This document shows, piece by piece, positions 30,356 through 39,583 of a stretch of 64,000 nucleotides of DNA. Location: positions 62,001-126,000 of the forward strand of contig NZ_SZQJ01000008.1 of the NCBI RefSeq assembly GCF_013369335.1, read 5' to 3'. Each line of letters starts with the position of its first letter. The first letter of the stretch is position 1. The stretch is from Vibrio sp. JPW-9-11-11. Lineage in GTDB: Bacteria; Pseudomonadota; Gammaproteobacteria; Enterobacterales; Vibrionaceae. Position numbers and translations under genes: made by a program. The notes below the pieces were generated by a model. It was not told the DNA's origin. It ran no database searches and saw only the letters and a list, made by a program, of their open reading frames with translations.

Positions 30356-32125
30356 ATGGCAACCACGCATGTAGCAGGAACAGAGCTCGAACTAAAGGCA
30401 CCCAAATTGCCTTTAATTAAGCCGTTTTTGGTTTCCGTCGCCGTCGTTTTCTTACTCGCAATGCACATTTTCACCCCCAATCCCGGCGGCGCTGGATTGG
30501 CGCTATCCTTCAACACCACAACATGGCTTGCCATCAGTATTTCTCTTGCAATTGGGCTCTACCAACTCGGCAGAGATGCAGTCCTTAGATACAACAAGCT
30601 CACTATCGGCCTATTGATCTGCTGTGTCATGCTCACCGTGCCCATTTTTTATATTGGCTCTAACCCCGAACTCGCCAGCACACGATTAATCGGCTTGTGG
30701 GCTGGTTATCTGCTGTTTGTGGTCTTACAGCAGGTTCGCTTTAGTAACAAACAGAAACAGCGGCTGCTGTGGTTTGTTACCATCGCTGTGTTTATTCAAT
30801 CCCTGTTTGGTTGGGTGCAGTTTTTATGGCTCGAGCCCGATAATATTTTTGGCTACAACACCGAGATCAACCGTCCATACGGAATTTTTCAGCAGCCGAA
30901 CGTAATGGCCAGTTTTTTAGCGACTGGATTAGGCTTATCGGGCTATCTACTCGCTCGCCAACCGACCAAATATCAACGTAAGATCAGCGAAGTCGCACTA
31001 CTGTATCTAATGCCGCTGATGACGATTCCTCTGTTAGTCGTATTGGCTTCACGTACAGGCTGGATAGGCGCGCTGCTGACCGTGCTGCTGATGCTTCACT
31101 ATCTCTATCGCTTTGCAACTAAAAAACGCTTTTGGGGCTGGGTGGTATCGATAGTGCTTGGCACCGTGATGGGGTTGGCTTTATCTGCGCTGCCCAGCCA
31201 ATCCACGTCCTTAGTGGCACAAAAAGCCCATTTAGAAAGTCCGCGTCAATATACTTTTCCTCAAGCGATCGACATGCTGATCGAAAAGCCGTTCACTGGT
31301 TATGGCTATGGCCGCTTCGAACCGGAATATATTGTCTATACCGCTCGTCAACACCAACTCAACTCTGATTATCCACCCGGTTTGGCCGCCATGGACCACC
31401 CACACAATGAGTTACTCTATTGGGGAGTTGAAGGAGGGTTACTGCCGCTGCTGGCGATTGTACTCGCTGCACTATTTGTTCTAGCGCGCTTATTTCAAGC
31501 CAAAAAGGGCACACGACTGGCAATGTTTGCGCTGTTTGTTCCAATCGTTCTGCACAGTCAACTTGAGTATCCCTTTTATCATTCGGCGATTCATTGGCTC
31601 ACCTTTGTCATTCTGCTCTATTGGGTCGACCAACGTGCGAGCCGCTATCGCAGCTTGTCGCTCACTGCCGTGTCCCGAGCGTCACTACGCATTGTCAGCT
31701 TACTGCTTCCTATCGTGACCAGCATTTTTATGTTAACCGCTCTACACAGTAATTATGTGCTCACGCAGTTTGAACAGTCGCAACCTAAACAACCTGAGAT
31801 CCTCAATCGAGTCTCTAACGCGACCGCTTGGCAAGATCGCTTCGATTGGGATATCTACAGTACCTATTTGCTTATTGGGTTGAGTCAGCAACAACATCAA
31901 TACATCCAACCTTATATTGATTGGTCTTTAACCATTATCAAAGACAAACCACGTCCCGCTTTTTACCGTAATTTGATCCTTGCCTATTTGGCGATGGGCG
32001 ATAGTATCAAGGCAGAGCAAATACGCACCGAAGCGCAATTCTTGTTCCCAAAGCAAGACTTTTCTCAGCTTGAATACGTTGCACCTGACATTGACGCTTT
32101 AAAAGCCGACCACAGCAAGCGTTAA
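30356..32125 (+). CDS. pglL: PglL-type O-oligosaccharyltransferase (Wzy_C family)
   Basis: Inner-membrane protein of 589 residues with about 11-12 hydrophobic segments in the first 450 residues and a soluble C-terminal tail. The large periplasmic loop contains PHNELLYWGVEGG (about residues 348-360), the conserved His-Asn-Glu of Wzy/WaaL/PglL enzymes, which transfer lipid-linked glycans. The place after uvrA is that of V. cholerae VC0393, reported to be an active O-oligosaccharyltransferase that glycosylates proteins on Ser/Thr. GAGGTG precedes the ATG. An O-antigen ligase is the alternative, but ligases normally lie in LPS clusters. The natural substrates are not known from this sequence. Confidence 0.82.
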   Translation: MATTHVAGTELELKAPKLPLIKPFLVSVAVVFLLAMHIFTPNPGGAGLALSFNTTTWLAISISLAIGLYQLGRDAVLRYNKLTIGLLICCVMLTVPIFYIGSNPELASTRLIGLWAGYLLFVVLQQVRFSNKQKQRLLWFVTIAVFIQSLFGWVQFLWLEPDNIFGYNTEINRPYGIFQQPNVMASFLATGLGLSGYLLARQPTKYQRKISEVALLYLMPLMTIPLLVVLASRTGWIGALLTVLLMLHYLYRFATKKRFWGWVVSIVLGTVMGLALSALPSQSTSLVAQKAHLESPRQYTFPQAIDMLIEKPFTGYGYGRFEPEYIVYTARQHQLNSDYPPGLAAMDHPHNELLYWGVEGGLLPLLAIVLAALFVLARLFQAKKGTRLAMFALFVPIVLHSQLEYPFYHSAIHWLTFVILLYWVDQRASRYRSLSLTAVSRASLRIVSLLLPIVTSIFMLTALHSNYVLTQFEQSQPKQPEILNRVSNATAWQDRFDWDIYSTYLLIGLSQQQHQYIQPYIDWSLTIIKDKPRPAFYRNLILAYLAMGDSIKAEQIRTEAQFLFPKQDFSQLEYVAPDIDALKADHSKR

Positions 32126-32150
32126 AAAAAGGCGACCTAATGTCGCCTTG
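32124..32150 (-). terminator. Intrinsic terminator of the class V aminotransferase gene
   Basis: On the minus strand AAGGCGAC and GTCGCCTT form a stem with a 5-nt loop, followed by seven T (plus-strand A-run 32124-32130). It lies 11 nt past the stop at 32161. It overlaps the pglL stop region on the other strand and may also end that transcript weakly. Confidence 0.85.
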
Positions 32151-32160
32151 AACCGATGTG

Positions 32161-33282
32161 CTATTGCGTAAGTGACTCTTCAAGCGCCCTGAGACAAAGC
32201 GCCACATTTTCGCTGCGTGCCCCATAACCCATTAAGCCGATACGCCAAGCTTTTCCAGCTAATGCCCCCAAACCTGCCCCAATTTCCAAATTGTAGATCT
32301 CTAATAAATGGGTGCGCACTTGAGCTTCATCGATACCATCAGGCACATAAATCGCGTTCAGTTGTGGTAGGCGAGAGTGCGCTTCAACGACAAACTCAAA
32401 CCCAAGCTTCTCTAACCCTTGCTTGAGCTTTTGATGCATCTCACGATGACGCTGCCAAGCATTTTCTAACCCTTCATGTTTTAGCATTAGCAGGGACTCA
32501 TGCAGAGCATACAGACTGTTGACTGGCGCGGTATGATGGTAACTACGCTTACCTTCACCACTCCAGTACCCTAATACTAAGCTTTGATCGAGGAACCAGC
32601 TTTGTACTGGCGTCGTGCGCGATTGGATCTTCTCGACCGCAGCAGCAGAAAAGGTCACTGGAGACAAACCTGGCACACAAGAGAGGCACTTTTGACTGCC
32701 TGAATAGACGGCATCGAGTTGCCATTCATCGACTTTAAGTGGTATCCCCCCAAGAGAGGTGACCGCATCAACAATAGTTAGCACCCCGTGCTGTTTCGCC
32801 AACTGGCCGAGCGCCTCGGCATCACTACAGGCCCCAGTAGACGTTTCAGCGTGAACAAAAGCTAAAATTTTAGTATCCGGGTGATCGTTCAATGCTTGGG
32901 CAACTTTATCCACCGAAACCGGGCAACCCCATTCATCATCAATGACCACCGCATTGCCGCCTGCACGAACCACGTTTTCCCGCATGCGTTCGCCAAACAC
33001 CCCGTTGCGACACACGATGACCTTATCACCGGGTTCAATTAGGTTAACGAAGCACGCCTCCATCCCTGCACTGCCTGGTGCAGATACCGCGATAGTAAAC
33101 TCATTATCAGTTTGGAAAGCGTATTTGAGTAACACTTTTAGTTCATCCATCATCGCGACGAACAAGGGATCTAAGTGCCCAACAGTTGGACGACTCAAAG
33201 CTTGCAACACTTGGGGTGAAATATCTGAAGGCCCCGGTCCCATAAGAATGCGGTGGGGGGGAATAAAACTTTGAATCGTCAT
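32161..33282 (-). CDS. Class V aminotransferase (alanine/serine-glyoxylate type)
   Basis: PLP enzyme of 373 residues, fold type I. The opening PPHRILMGPGPSDISPQVLQALSRPTVGHLDP is typical of alanine-glyoxylate and serine-glyoxylate/pyruvate aminotransferases. The cofactor lysine is in SGSQKCLSCVPGLSP (about residue 195), and the preceding DAVTSLGGIPLKVDEW supplies the PLP-nitrogen aspartate. Exact substrates cannot be read from sequence. It is convergent with pglL and divergent from lysC, as in V. cholerae (VC0392). Confidence 0.88.
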   Translation of the reverse strand: MTIQSFIPPHRILMGPGPSDISPQVLQALSRPTVGHLDPLFVAMMDELKVLLKYAFQTDNEFTIAVSAPGSAGMEACFVNLIEPGDKVIVCRNGVFGERMRENVVRAGGNAVVIDDEWGCPVSVDKVAQALNDHPDTKILAFVHAETSTGACSDAEALGQLAKQHGVLTIVDAVTSLGGIPLKVDEWQLDAVYSGSQKCLSCVPGLSPVTFSAAAVEKIQSRTTPVQSWFLDQSLVLGYWSGEGKRSYHHTAPVNSLYALHESLLMLKHEGLENAWQRHREMHQKLKQGLEKLGFEFVVEAHSRLPQLNAIYVPDGIDEAQVRTHLLEIYNLEIGAGLGALAGKAWRIGLMGYGARSENVALCLRALEESLTQ

Positions 33283-33423
33283 TGGCTGCTCCTTAATTAT
33301 TTTGTTGTTCTGTTATCCACCTTAATCGAATTCACCTAACCCGGCAATTAGCCCAAAGTCGTGAGGTCAAACCAGTGTCACAAGTTTGTTAATTTTCAAA
33401 ATGCATAAAGTCACAATTTCTAA

Positions 33424-33452
33424 TTGACATCCTAGCGAGAAACACGTTCAAT
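33424..33452 (+). promoter_or_regulatory. Possible lysC promoter
   Basis: A perfect TTGACA (33424-33429) is followed after 17 nt by TTCAAT (33447-33452), a weak -10. Transcription from here would begin shortly before the lysine riboswitch. A second candidate -10 (TATTTA near 33471) exists. Confidence 0.4.
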
Positions 33453-33497
33453 GCAGCAATAAGTGGTGAATATTTATGCCACTTGCAAATTATTTTG

Positions 33498-33666
33498 CAG
33501 AAGAGGAGCACTGCCCAGGTAGGTGCATTGTGGAGCCGCAACTCCAATACAATGTTCTGAGGGGGAGTAGTGCCGAGGTAGATATGAGTTGTCGGCTCGT
33601 ATCTGTCGGTTGTCAGAGGTTGAATCCCTGCAACTGTCATCAGCCCCGTCTGATGATGAGCTTCTG
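33498..33666 (+). ncRNA. Lysine riboswitch (L box) of lysC
   Basis: The region carries the conserved lysine aptamer elements in order: AGAGGAGC-CTGCCC-AGGTAGG (33502-33523), TGAGGGGGAGTAGTGCCGAGG (from about 33558), CGGCT and GGTTGTCAGAGGTTGAATCC, ending GTCATCAGC. Helix P1 is closed by CAGAAG (33498-33503) with CTTCTG (33661-33666). It aligns by eye with the E. coli lysC leader. Downstream, GAGGT/ACCTC (33666-33692) can form a hairpin, and CTCA/CTCTC (33701-33710) can pair with the GGGAG ribosome site and start region (33773-33789), so control of translation is plausible. Confidence 0.93.
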
Positions 33667-33784
33667 AGGTATATTATTCAAATCATCACCTCTCTGTACG
33701 CTCAACTCTCTTCATCAAAGCAAAACATCGGATGTTGGTCTTATGACCAAATAGATCATTTCAGGAAGTCGTGGGAGATATGCT

Positions 33785-35137
33785 GTGAGCAGTTTTAATG
33801 TAGCAAAATTTGGTGGGACAAGCGTTGCAAACTTCGAAGCAATGAGCCGCTGTGCTGCAATTATCGAAAATAATCCAAACACTAAACTGGTCGTCAGTAG
33901 CGCATGCTCTGGCGTCACTAACTTATTGGTCGAGTTGGCCAATGGCGTGCAAGATCAAACACGTCGGAGCGAGTTACTGACTCAATTGGCTCAAATCCAT
34001 GATTCGGTACTCAATCAACTCACCGATTCGACCCAAACTGCCAACGAGGTGTACGCAATCCTCGACACCGTCACTAGCCTAGCCGAAGCGGCTTCAATTC
34101 AGTCAAGCCACAAACTGACCGATCACTTGGTTGCTTGCGGTGAGTTGATGTCTACCCATCTACTGACACAATTAACGAAAGAGCGCGGCGTTAATGCGGT
34201 GCGCTTTGATATCCGTGAGGTGCTGCGCACCGACAACAACTTTGGCAAAGCCGAGCCAGATCTGGCGCAAATTAGCGAGTTGGCTAAGCAATCGCTGGTG
34301 CCGCTCTGTCAGCAACACGTTGTCGTCACACAAGGCTTTATCGGTGCGGACGAACAAGGCAATACCACCACCCTAGGCCGTGGCGGCAGTGATTACAGTG
34401 CGGCGCTGATTGCTGAAGCAGTCGAAGCGGCGGGGCTTGAGATCTGGACCGATGTTCCCGGGATCTACACCACCGATCCACGTATCGCAGCCAAAGCGGC
34501 ACCGATTGCAGAAATCAGTTTCAGCGAAGCGTCGGAAATGGCGAACTTTGGCGCCAAGATCCTCCATCCGTCGACCTTAGTTCCAGCTCTACGTCATGAT
34601 ATTCCGGTGTTTGTTGGATCGTCAAAAGAACCAGAGAAAGGGGGAACTTGGATTCGACACCAGGTCGAAAGCTCGCCCCTATTTCGCGCACTCGCGCTGC
34701 GCTGCAACCAAACTATGGTGACTCTGCGCAGTGCCAAAATGTTTCACGCTTATGGTTTTCTCGCTAAGGTGTTTGAAATCCTCGCCAAGCATAAGATATC
34801 CGTTGATTTGATCACTACCTCTGAGATCAGTGTCTCCCTGACCTTAGACCAAACGGGCACATCCGGCGGCGCTCCAGAGTTGCCGAACGAGGTGCGCGCC
34901 GAACTTGAAGAGCTATGCAGTGTCGAGGTTGAACACAATCTATGCTTAGTGGCGCTGATTGGCAACAACATGAGTGAAAGCAAAGGCTATGCAAAACAGG
35001 TTTTCGGCACATTAGAAGACTTCAACTTACGAATGATCTGTTACGGTGCCAGCCCACACAACTTATGCTTCTTACTGCATGAGTCGGTGTCTAAGCAAGC
35101 CATTCAGAAACTGCATGCTGAGCTGTTTGAGAAATAG
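33785..35137 (+). CDS. lysC: Lysine-sensitive aspartokinase III
   Basis: Aspartate kinase of 450 residues, the first step of the lysine/DAP pathway. The kinase domain opens with VAKFGGTSVANFEAM and contains TLGRGGSDYSAAL (about 195-208); two ACT domains occupy the C-terminal third (about 300-450), as in lysine-inhibited LysC. The start is a GTG at 33785 with GGGAG 7 nt upstream. It is preceded by a lysine riboswitch, so it is probably controlled both by feedback inhibition and by the leader RNA. A terminator follows at 35159. Confidence 0.97.
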   Translation: MSSFNVAKFGGTSVANFEAMSRCAAIIENNPNTKLVVSSACSGVTNLLVELANGVQDQTRRSELLTQLAQIHDSVLNQLTDSTQTANEVYAILDTVTSLAEAASIQSSHKLTDHLVACGELMSTHLLTQLTKERGVNAVRFDIREVLRTDNNFGKAEPDLAQISELAKQSLVPLCQQHVVVTQGFIGADEQGNTTTLGRGGSDYSAALIAEAVEAAGLEIWTDVPGIYTTDPRIAAKAAPIAEISFSEASEMANFGAKILHPSTLVPALRHDIPVFVGSSKEPEKGGTWIRHQVESSPLFRALALRCNQTMVTLRSAKMFHAYGFLAKVFEILAKHKISVDLITTSEISVSLTLDQTGTSGGAPELPNEVRAELEELCSVEVEHNLCLVALIGNNMSESKGYAKQVFGTLEDFNLRMICYGASPHNLCFLLHESVSKQAIQKLHAELFEK

Positions 35138-35158
35138 AGAAATTTGGCTAGATATAAG

Positions 35159-35186
35159 AAGGGTTGGCATTATTGCCAACCCTTTT
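35159..35186 (+). terminator. Intrinsic terminator of lysC
   Basis: AAGGGTTGGCA (35159-35169) pairs with TGCCAACCCTT (35174-35184) around TTAT and continues into T. It ends the lysC transcript; the remaining 59 nt before the convergent pmbA stop show no gene. Confidence 0.9.
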
Positions 35187-35245
35187 CGTTTCAGTCGGTT
35201 TAGGATTAGGAAGCAGAACTCGTCCTACGGCAAAGGCCGGATACC

Positions 35246-36619
35246 TTATTCCCCGGCGACTTTCATACTCTCAAGCAGGATAGAGCCGGTTTGAATTTGC
35301 GAGCGTGTCTCGACATCGTTACCCACAGCAACCATTTGTTTAAACATCTGGTTCAAATTACTGGCGATGGTAATTTCCGACACTGGGTGTTGAATCTGAC
35401 CATTCTCGACCCAAAAGCCCGCGGCACCACGAGAATAATCGCCAGTCACGATATTCACGCCCTGCCCCATCACTTCTGTCACCAAGAGACCCGTACCTAA
35501 CTCCTTTAGCATCTGCTCGAAGTTCTGTCCGGTTGACTGAACAAACCAGTTATGAATTCCACCTGCATGACCAGTCGGTGTCATCTCCATTTTGCGCGCG
35601 GCATAGCTGGTCAAGAGATAAGTCGCCAGCACACCGTCGCTAATGATCTCTCTATCTTGAGTAAACACCCCTTCACTGTCGAACGGGCTGGAGGCAAGGC
35701 CGCGTAAAATGTGTGGGCGCTCAGAAACATTAAACCACTCAGGCAGAACTTGCTGACCAAGCTTATCGAGTAAAAACGAAGATTTACGGTATAGGTTGCC
35801 ACCGCTGATCGCCATGACTAGGTGGCCGAGCAGACCCGTAGCCACATCAGCGGCAAACATCACTGGGTAGTGACCAGTTTTGAGCTTCTGAGCATCTAAA
35901 CGATTGACGGTTTTCTCGGCCGCTTTTTGCCCGACCGTTTGTGGTGTCCACAAGTCGTCTTTATGGCGTGCAACCGTATAGCTGTAGTCACGCTCCATCT
36001 CGCCGTTACTTCCCTGACCAATCACACAACAACTAGTGCTATGACGGCTCGATGCATAACTCGCCAGTAAACCGTGGCTATTACCATACACTTTCAAGCC
36101 GTAATGACTGTCATAACTCGCGCCATCACTCTGTTTGATCTTGTCGCTATAAGACAAGGCTTGCTTCTCGGCGGCAATCGCAACCTGCGCAGCATAGTCT
36201 GGATCAGGTGTATCGGGGTGGAAAAGGTCAAGGTCTGGGATCTCTTTCACCATCAGCTCTTTTGGCGCCGGTCCGGCGTAGGGGTCTTCTGAGGTAAACT
36301 GAGCGATATCCAGCGCCGCCAACACGGTTTGTTGAATCGCTTTCTCACTTAAGTCAGAAGTAGACGCGCTGCCTTTACGTTGATTGCGATAAACGGTAAT
36401 GCCCAGAGCCCCGTCGCTATTGAACTCAACGTTTTCTACTTCGCACATGCGGGTAGACACACTCAAGCCAGTGGTTTTGCTGATCGCGACTTCAGCCGCG
36501 TCTGATTTTGCTGCCGCCATTTCTAATGCCTTGGCAACGGCGGCTTCTAGCTCAACACGCTGTTGAGCAACTTGCTCTCTTACGTCCATATCTGCTTTTT
36601 TCTTAAGATCAATTGTCAT
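35246..36619 (-). CDS. pmbA: Metalloprotease subunit PmbA/TldE
   Basis: TldE/PmbA of up to 457 residues, the partner of TldD in a heterodimeric zinc protease that degrades unfolded peptides, matures some RiPPs and acts on the CcdA antitoxin in E. coli. Family sequences include [31 protein letters not shown] near residues 47-77 and [10 protein letters not shown] and [27 protein letters not shown] near the C-terminus. A second ATG at 36589 would give 447 residues, closer to the E. coli N-terminus; neither start has a good ribosome site. It is divergent from darP, an arrangement shared with E. coli. Confidence 0.95.
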   Translation of the reverse strand: MTIDLKKKADMDVREQVAQQRVELEAAVAKALEMAAAKSDAAEVAISKTTGLSVSTRMCEVENVEFNSDGALGITVYRNQRKGSASTSDLSEKAIQQTVLAALDIAQFTSEDPYAGPAPKELMVKEIPDLDLFHPDTPDPDYAAQVAIAAEKQALSYSDKIKQSDGASYDSHYGLKVYGNSHGLLASYASSRHSTSCCVIGQGSNGEMERDYSYTVARHKDDLWTPQTVGQKAAEKTVNRLDAQKLKTGHYPVMFAADVATGLLGHLVMAISGGNLYRKSSFLLDKLGQQVLPEWFNVSERPHILRGLASSPFDSEGVFTQDREIISDGVLATYLLTSYAARKMEMTPTGHAGGIHNWFVQSTGQNFEQMLKELGTGLLVTEVMGQGVNIVTGDYSRGAAGFWVENGQIQHPVSEITIASNLNQMFKQMVAVGNDVETRSQIQTGSILLESMKVAGE

Positions 36620-36697
36620 TAGGATAACAAGAATTTCGCTTTCTCCCCACGATTCTTGTTAAAATAGAGAAATAGATGTTCATATTAAGGCAGAAAG

Positions 36698-37225
36698 ATG
36701 GCACGTAAAAATCAAAAAGCGCCATGGGAAGAAGAGGAAGAGATCATTTGGGTCAGCAAAACCGAAATGAAGCGCGACATGGAAGAGCTACAAAAGCTCG
36801 GTGAAGAGCTGGTCGAACTCAAACCTTCTGTGCTGGAAAAGTTTCCTTTAAGTGAAGACTTAGCCGACGCGATTAAAGACGCACAACGTTTTAAAAACGA
36901 AGCTCGCCGTCGCCAACTGCAGTATATCGGCAAGCTGATGCGCTTTGAAGATCCAGAGCCACTGCAAGCGGCGTTAGATAAAGTACGCAATAAGCACTCG
37001 CAAGCAACCGCGCAACTGCATAAGCTTGAGCAACTGCGTGAACGCGTGGTTGAAAAAGGTGACGAAGCCATTAATGAGGTTATGGAGCTTTACCCTGACG
37101 CCGATCGTCAACGCCTACGTCAGCTCGCTCGCCAAGCAAGTAAAGAGCAAAAAGCGGGCAAACCAGCTAAAGCGTACCGTGAGATCTTCCAGATTCTGAA
37201 AGCACTCAACGACGCACAGCTTTAA
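36698..37225 (+). CDS. darP: Ribosome biogenesis factor DarP (YjgA, DUF615)
   Basis: Highly charged, helical protein of 175 residues that begins [32 protein letters not shown], the DUF615 signature, and continues [19 protein letters not shown]. In E. coli DarP binds the assembling 50S subunit near the peptidyl-transferase centre and promotes late maturation. It is divergent from pmbA and ends in a bidirectional terminator shared with the thi operon. Confidence 0.96.
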   Translation: MARKNQKAPWEEEEEIIWVSKTEMKRDMEELQKLGEELVELKPSVLEKFPLSEDLADAIKDAQRFKNEARRRQLQYIGKLMRFEDPEPLQAALDKVRNKHSQATAQLHKLEQLRERVVEKGDEAINEVMELYPDADRQRLRQLARQASKEQKAGKPAKAYREIFQILKALNDAQL

Positions 37226-37247
37226 GCGAGAAGCGAGAAATAGTTAG

Positions 37248-37279
37248 AGGGTTGGCCTAGTTGGCCAACCCTTTGTTTT
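37248..37279. terminator. Bidirectional terminator between darP and thiQ
   Basis: AGGGTTGGCC (37248-37257) pairs with GGCCAACCCT (37263-37272) around a 5-nt loop, followed by T-rich sequence. It lies between the convergent genes darP and thiQ and closely resembles the lysC terminator. Confidence 0.8.
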
Positions 37280-37281
37280 GA

Positions 37282-37986
37282 TTACTCACCGGCTCGGACA
37301 AACTCACTCAGTGTTGAGTTAGCATGTTGAGCCGTGAGCTGATCGATCTCCCCAGCCACTTCCACTCGGCCATTGGCGACAAAAATAAACTTGCTGGCAA
37401 TCGCTCGCGCGTCACTGAGGTGGTGAGTGACCATCAACACCGTCACATTACGCTCACGCGCCAAACGCTTGACCAACCCTAGCATCTCTTCACGTAACAC
37501 AGGGTCAAGTGCCGAAAAGGGCTCATCCAACAACCAAATGGGGTGAGGCTGAACAAAGCAGCGGGCCAACGCGACCCGTTGACGTTGACCACCGGAGAGT
37601 TGTTCTGGCAACCGGTCTAGATATCCCTCGACGCCAACCTGCTGTGCGGCAAGTTCGACCAAAGCATAATCACTCGCAGTGAGTTTTAAGCTCGGATGAA
37701 GCCCAAGGGCTATGTTTTGTCGCACGCTCAAATGAGCAAACAAGTTATGCTCTTGAAATAGCATCGCAAACGGGCGTTGATGCGGCGCTTGACCAACAAT
37801 GTTTTCGCCACTAACGAGAATTTGTCCTCGTGACGGCTCAATAAAACCGGCCACCAAAGCGAGCAGGGTCGACTTACCCGCGCCACTTGGCCCCATTAGG
37901 GCAACAATGGCACCTGCATCTATCGAGGTGTCAAAGTGAAACAGCTCATCATGGTAATAATAATCGACCTTATTTAGGCTTAACAT
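37282..37986 (-). CDS. thiQ: Thiamine/TPP ABC transporter ATPase ThiQ
   Basis: ABC ATPase of 234 residues that drives thiamine and TPP import through ThiP from ThiB. Walker A is GPSGAGKST, the Q-loop region reads MLFQEHNLFAHL, the signature is LSGGQRQRVALARC and Walker B is PIWLLDEP. The ATG at 37986 is preferred over the longer frame from 38043, because homologues begin MLxL and the extension only re-reads thiP; it overlaps the end of thiP by 17 nt. It is the last gene of thiBPQ, under the TPP riboswitch. Confidence 0.95.
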   Translation of the reverse strand: MLSLNKVDYYYHDELFHFDTSIDAGAIVALMGPSGAGKSTLLALVAGFIEPSRGQILVSGENIVGQAPHQRPFAMLFQEHNLFAHLSVRQNIALGLHPSLKLTASDYALVELAAQQVGVEGYLDRLPEQLSGGQRQRVALARCFVQPHPIWLLDEPFSALDPVLREEMLGLVKRLARERNVTVLMVTHHLSDARAIASKFIFVANGRVEVAGEIDQLTAQHANSTLSEFVRAGE

Positions 37987-39574
37987 AACCGACCTTTGAA
38001 TGTACGTTGAACAACCTCTCAACCAAAGTAAAGCAACCAACACTCAGCAACAACAACGTCAATGACACCACCGCCGCGGCATCCATTTGATAGCTACCAA
38101 GCAGTTGGAACAAATACAGTGGCAGAGTACGAAAATCTTGGCTACCAAACAGTGCAATAGCGCTTAAATCCCCGATAGCAAACATAAAGCTAATCGCGAA
38201 AGCATGAGCAAACGGCTTTTTCAGCGCTCGCCACTCGACCACTTTAAACCGTTGCCAACCTCTCAGTCCTAGGCTGGCACACAGATATTGATACTGTTGC
38301 TCGATATGTAACATCGGCTGAGAGAGGGTTTTGATCACATACGGTAACCCCATCAGCGCATTGACTACCACGACAATAACAAACGCAAAGCTGAACACAT
38401 CGGTCATTGAGCGCAACAATAGAAACAGCCCTGTCGACACCACAAGGCCAGGGGTGACCAAAATAATTGTGCCAATCAACTCGACTTGATCTGCACTTTT
38501 ACTGCGCGAGTTAAGCCTTAAACGCCGGCTGGTCAGCAAGATCGCGTACCCAGCCACCACCGCGATCAGGCTGGCAGAAAAAGCGACTTTCAATGATGCG
38601 CTCAAGGCCAACCAAAAGCGGCTATCGTTAAACACGCTCAGCGCCTGACTATTGATACCACTGGCTAACACCATCATCAGCGGCGGTAGCACCAACAGCA
38701 GTGCAGCCGCTATCCACCCCCAATCCCAACATTGAGAGAGACGGTTGTCATTGGTGAGAACAATAGCGTGATTCTGCGCCCCCGAGGAGACCGGGATAGG
38801 TTTCGCTAAACGTTGAATCATCAGCGCCATCACACCACACAGCATCATCTGCCAAATCGCCAGCAAAGCGCCTGCCTGCAGATCGAAATCGAATTTAATC
38901 GCTTGATAGATGGCCAGTTCAATGGTGGTTGATTTAGGGCCTCCGCCGAGCGCCATCACAGTGGCAAAACTGGTGAAGCAGAGCATAAATACCAAACCAC
39001 ACACGTGAGGAAGCTGCTGACGCAATCTTGGCCATTCAACCCAACGAAACTTGTCCCAATGGCCCATCCCTAAATGGGCACAGAGTTTATGCTGCTCTGC
39101 GGGGATGGCATCTAATGATTGCAACAATAAACGTGTGGCATACGGCAAGTTAAAAAAGACGTGTGCAAGCAAAATACCGTTCAAACCATAAATAGAAAAT
39201 GGCAGCTTACTGTCGAGTTGCTGCAGCCCCTGGGCAAGCAAACCACTATTGCCATAGATAGCCAATAACCCAAACACCCCAACCAATACAGGTAACACCA
39301 GCGTGGTAGCAAACAGTTTGAGTACCAGAGACTTGCCGATGAAACTTCGCCGCGACAACGCGTGTGCCACAGGGAGTGCAAAGCCAACACTGAGCAAGGT
39401 GGACAGCAGTGATTGATAGAAGCTGAATTGGGTCACATGACGGTAGTATGGATCGCGCCACACACTCGAGATATCGAGCGTTGGTGCATGACCCAGCAAC
39501 GCCGAGAGCGCAGAAACAACAAAGGTCGCGATAACAATCGCGACCCCTAGTCCGACTTTAGGAACTTGATACAA
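37970..39574 (-). CDS. thiP: Thiamine/TPP ABC transporter permease ThiP
   Basis: Inner-membrane permease of 534 residues with about 12 hydrophobic segments arranged as two fused BPD_transp_1 domains. Each half carries an EAA-like loop (PAEQHKLCAHLGMGHWDKFRWVEWPRL near residue 160 and YLCASLGLRGWQRFKVVEWRAL near 440). It forms the channel of the thiamine importer and follows thiB by 9 nt. Confidence 0.95.
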   Translation of the reverse strand: MYQVPKVGLGVAIVIATFVVSALSALLGHAPTLDISSVWRDPYYRHVTQFSFYQSLLSTLLSVGFALPVAHALSRRSFIGKSLVLKLFATTLVLPVLVGVFGLLAIYGNSGLLAQGLQQLDSKLPFSIYGLNGILLAHVFFNLPYATRLLLQSLDAIPAEQHKLCAHLGMGHWDKFRWVEWPRLRQQLPHVCGLVFMLCFTSFATVMALGGGPKSTTIELAIYQAIKFDFDLQAGALLAIWQMMLCGVMALMIQRLAKPIPVSSGAQNHAIVLTNDNRLSQCWDWGWIAAALLLVLPPLMMVLASGINSQALSVFNDSRFWLALSASLKVAFSASLIAVVAGYAILLTSRRLRLNSRSKSADQVELIGTIILVTPGLVVSTGLFLLLRSMTDVFSFAFVIVVVVNALMGLPYVIKTLSQPMLHIEQQYQYLCASLGLRGWQRFKVVEWRALKKPFAHAFAISFMFAIGDLSAIALFGSQDFRTLPLYLFQLLGSYQMDAAAVVSLTLLLLSVGCFTLVERLFNVHSKVGYVKPK

Positions 39575-39583
39575 AGGTGGCCT

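Noticed and set aside
30356..32125. O-antigen ligase (WaaL) instead of PglL
   Set aside because: No LPS genes are near, and the place after uvrA matches the V. cholerae PglL gene; a ligase role cannot be fully excluded.
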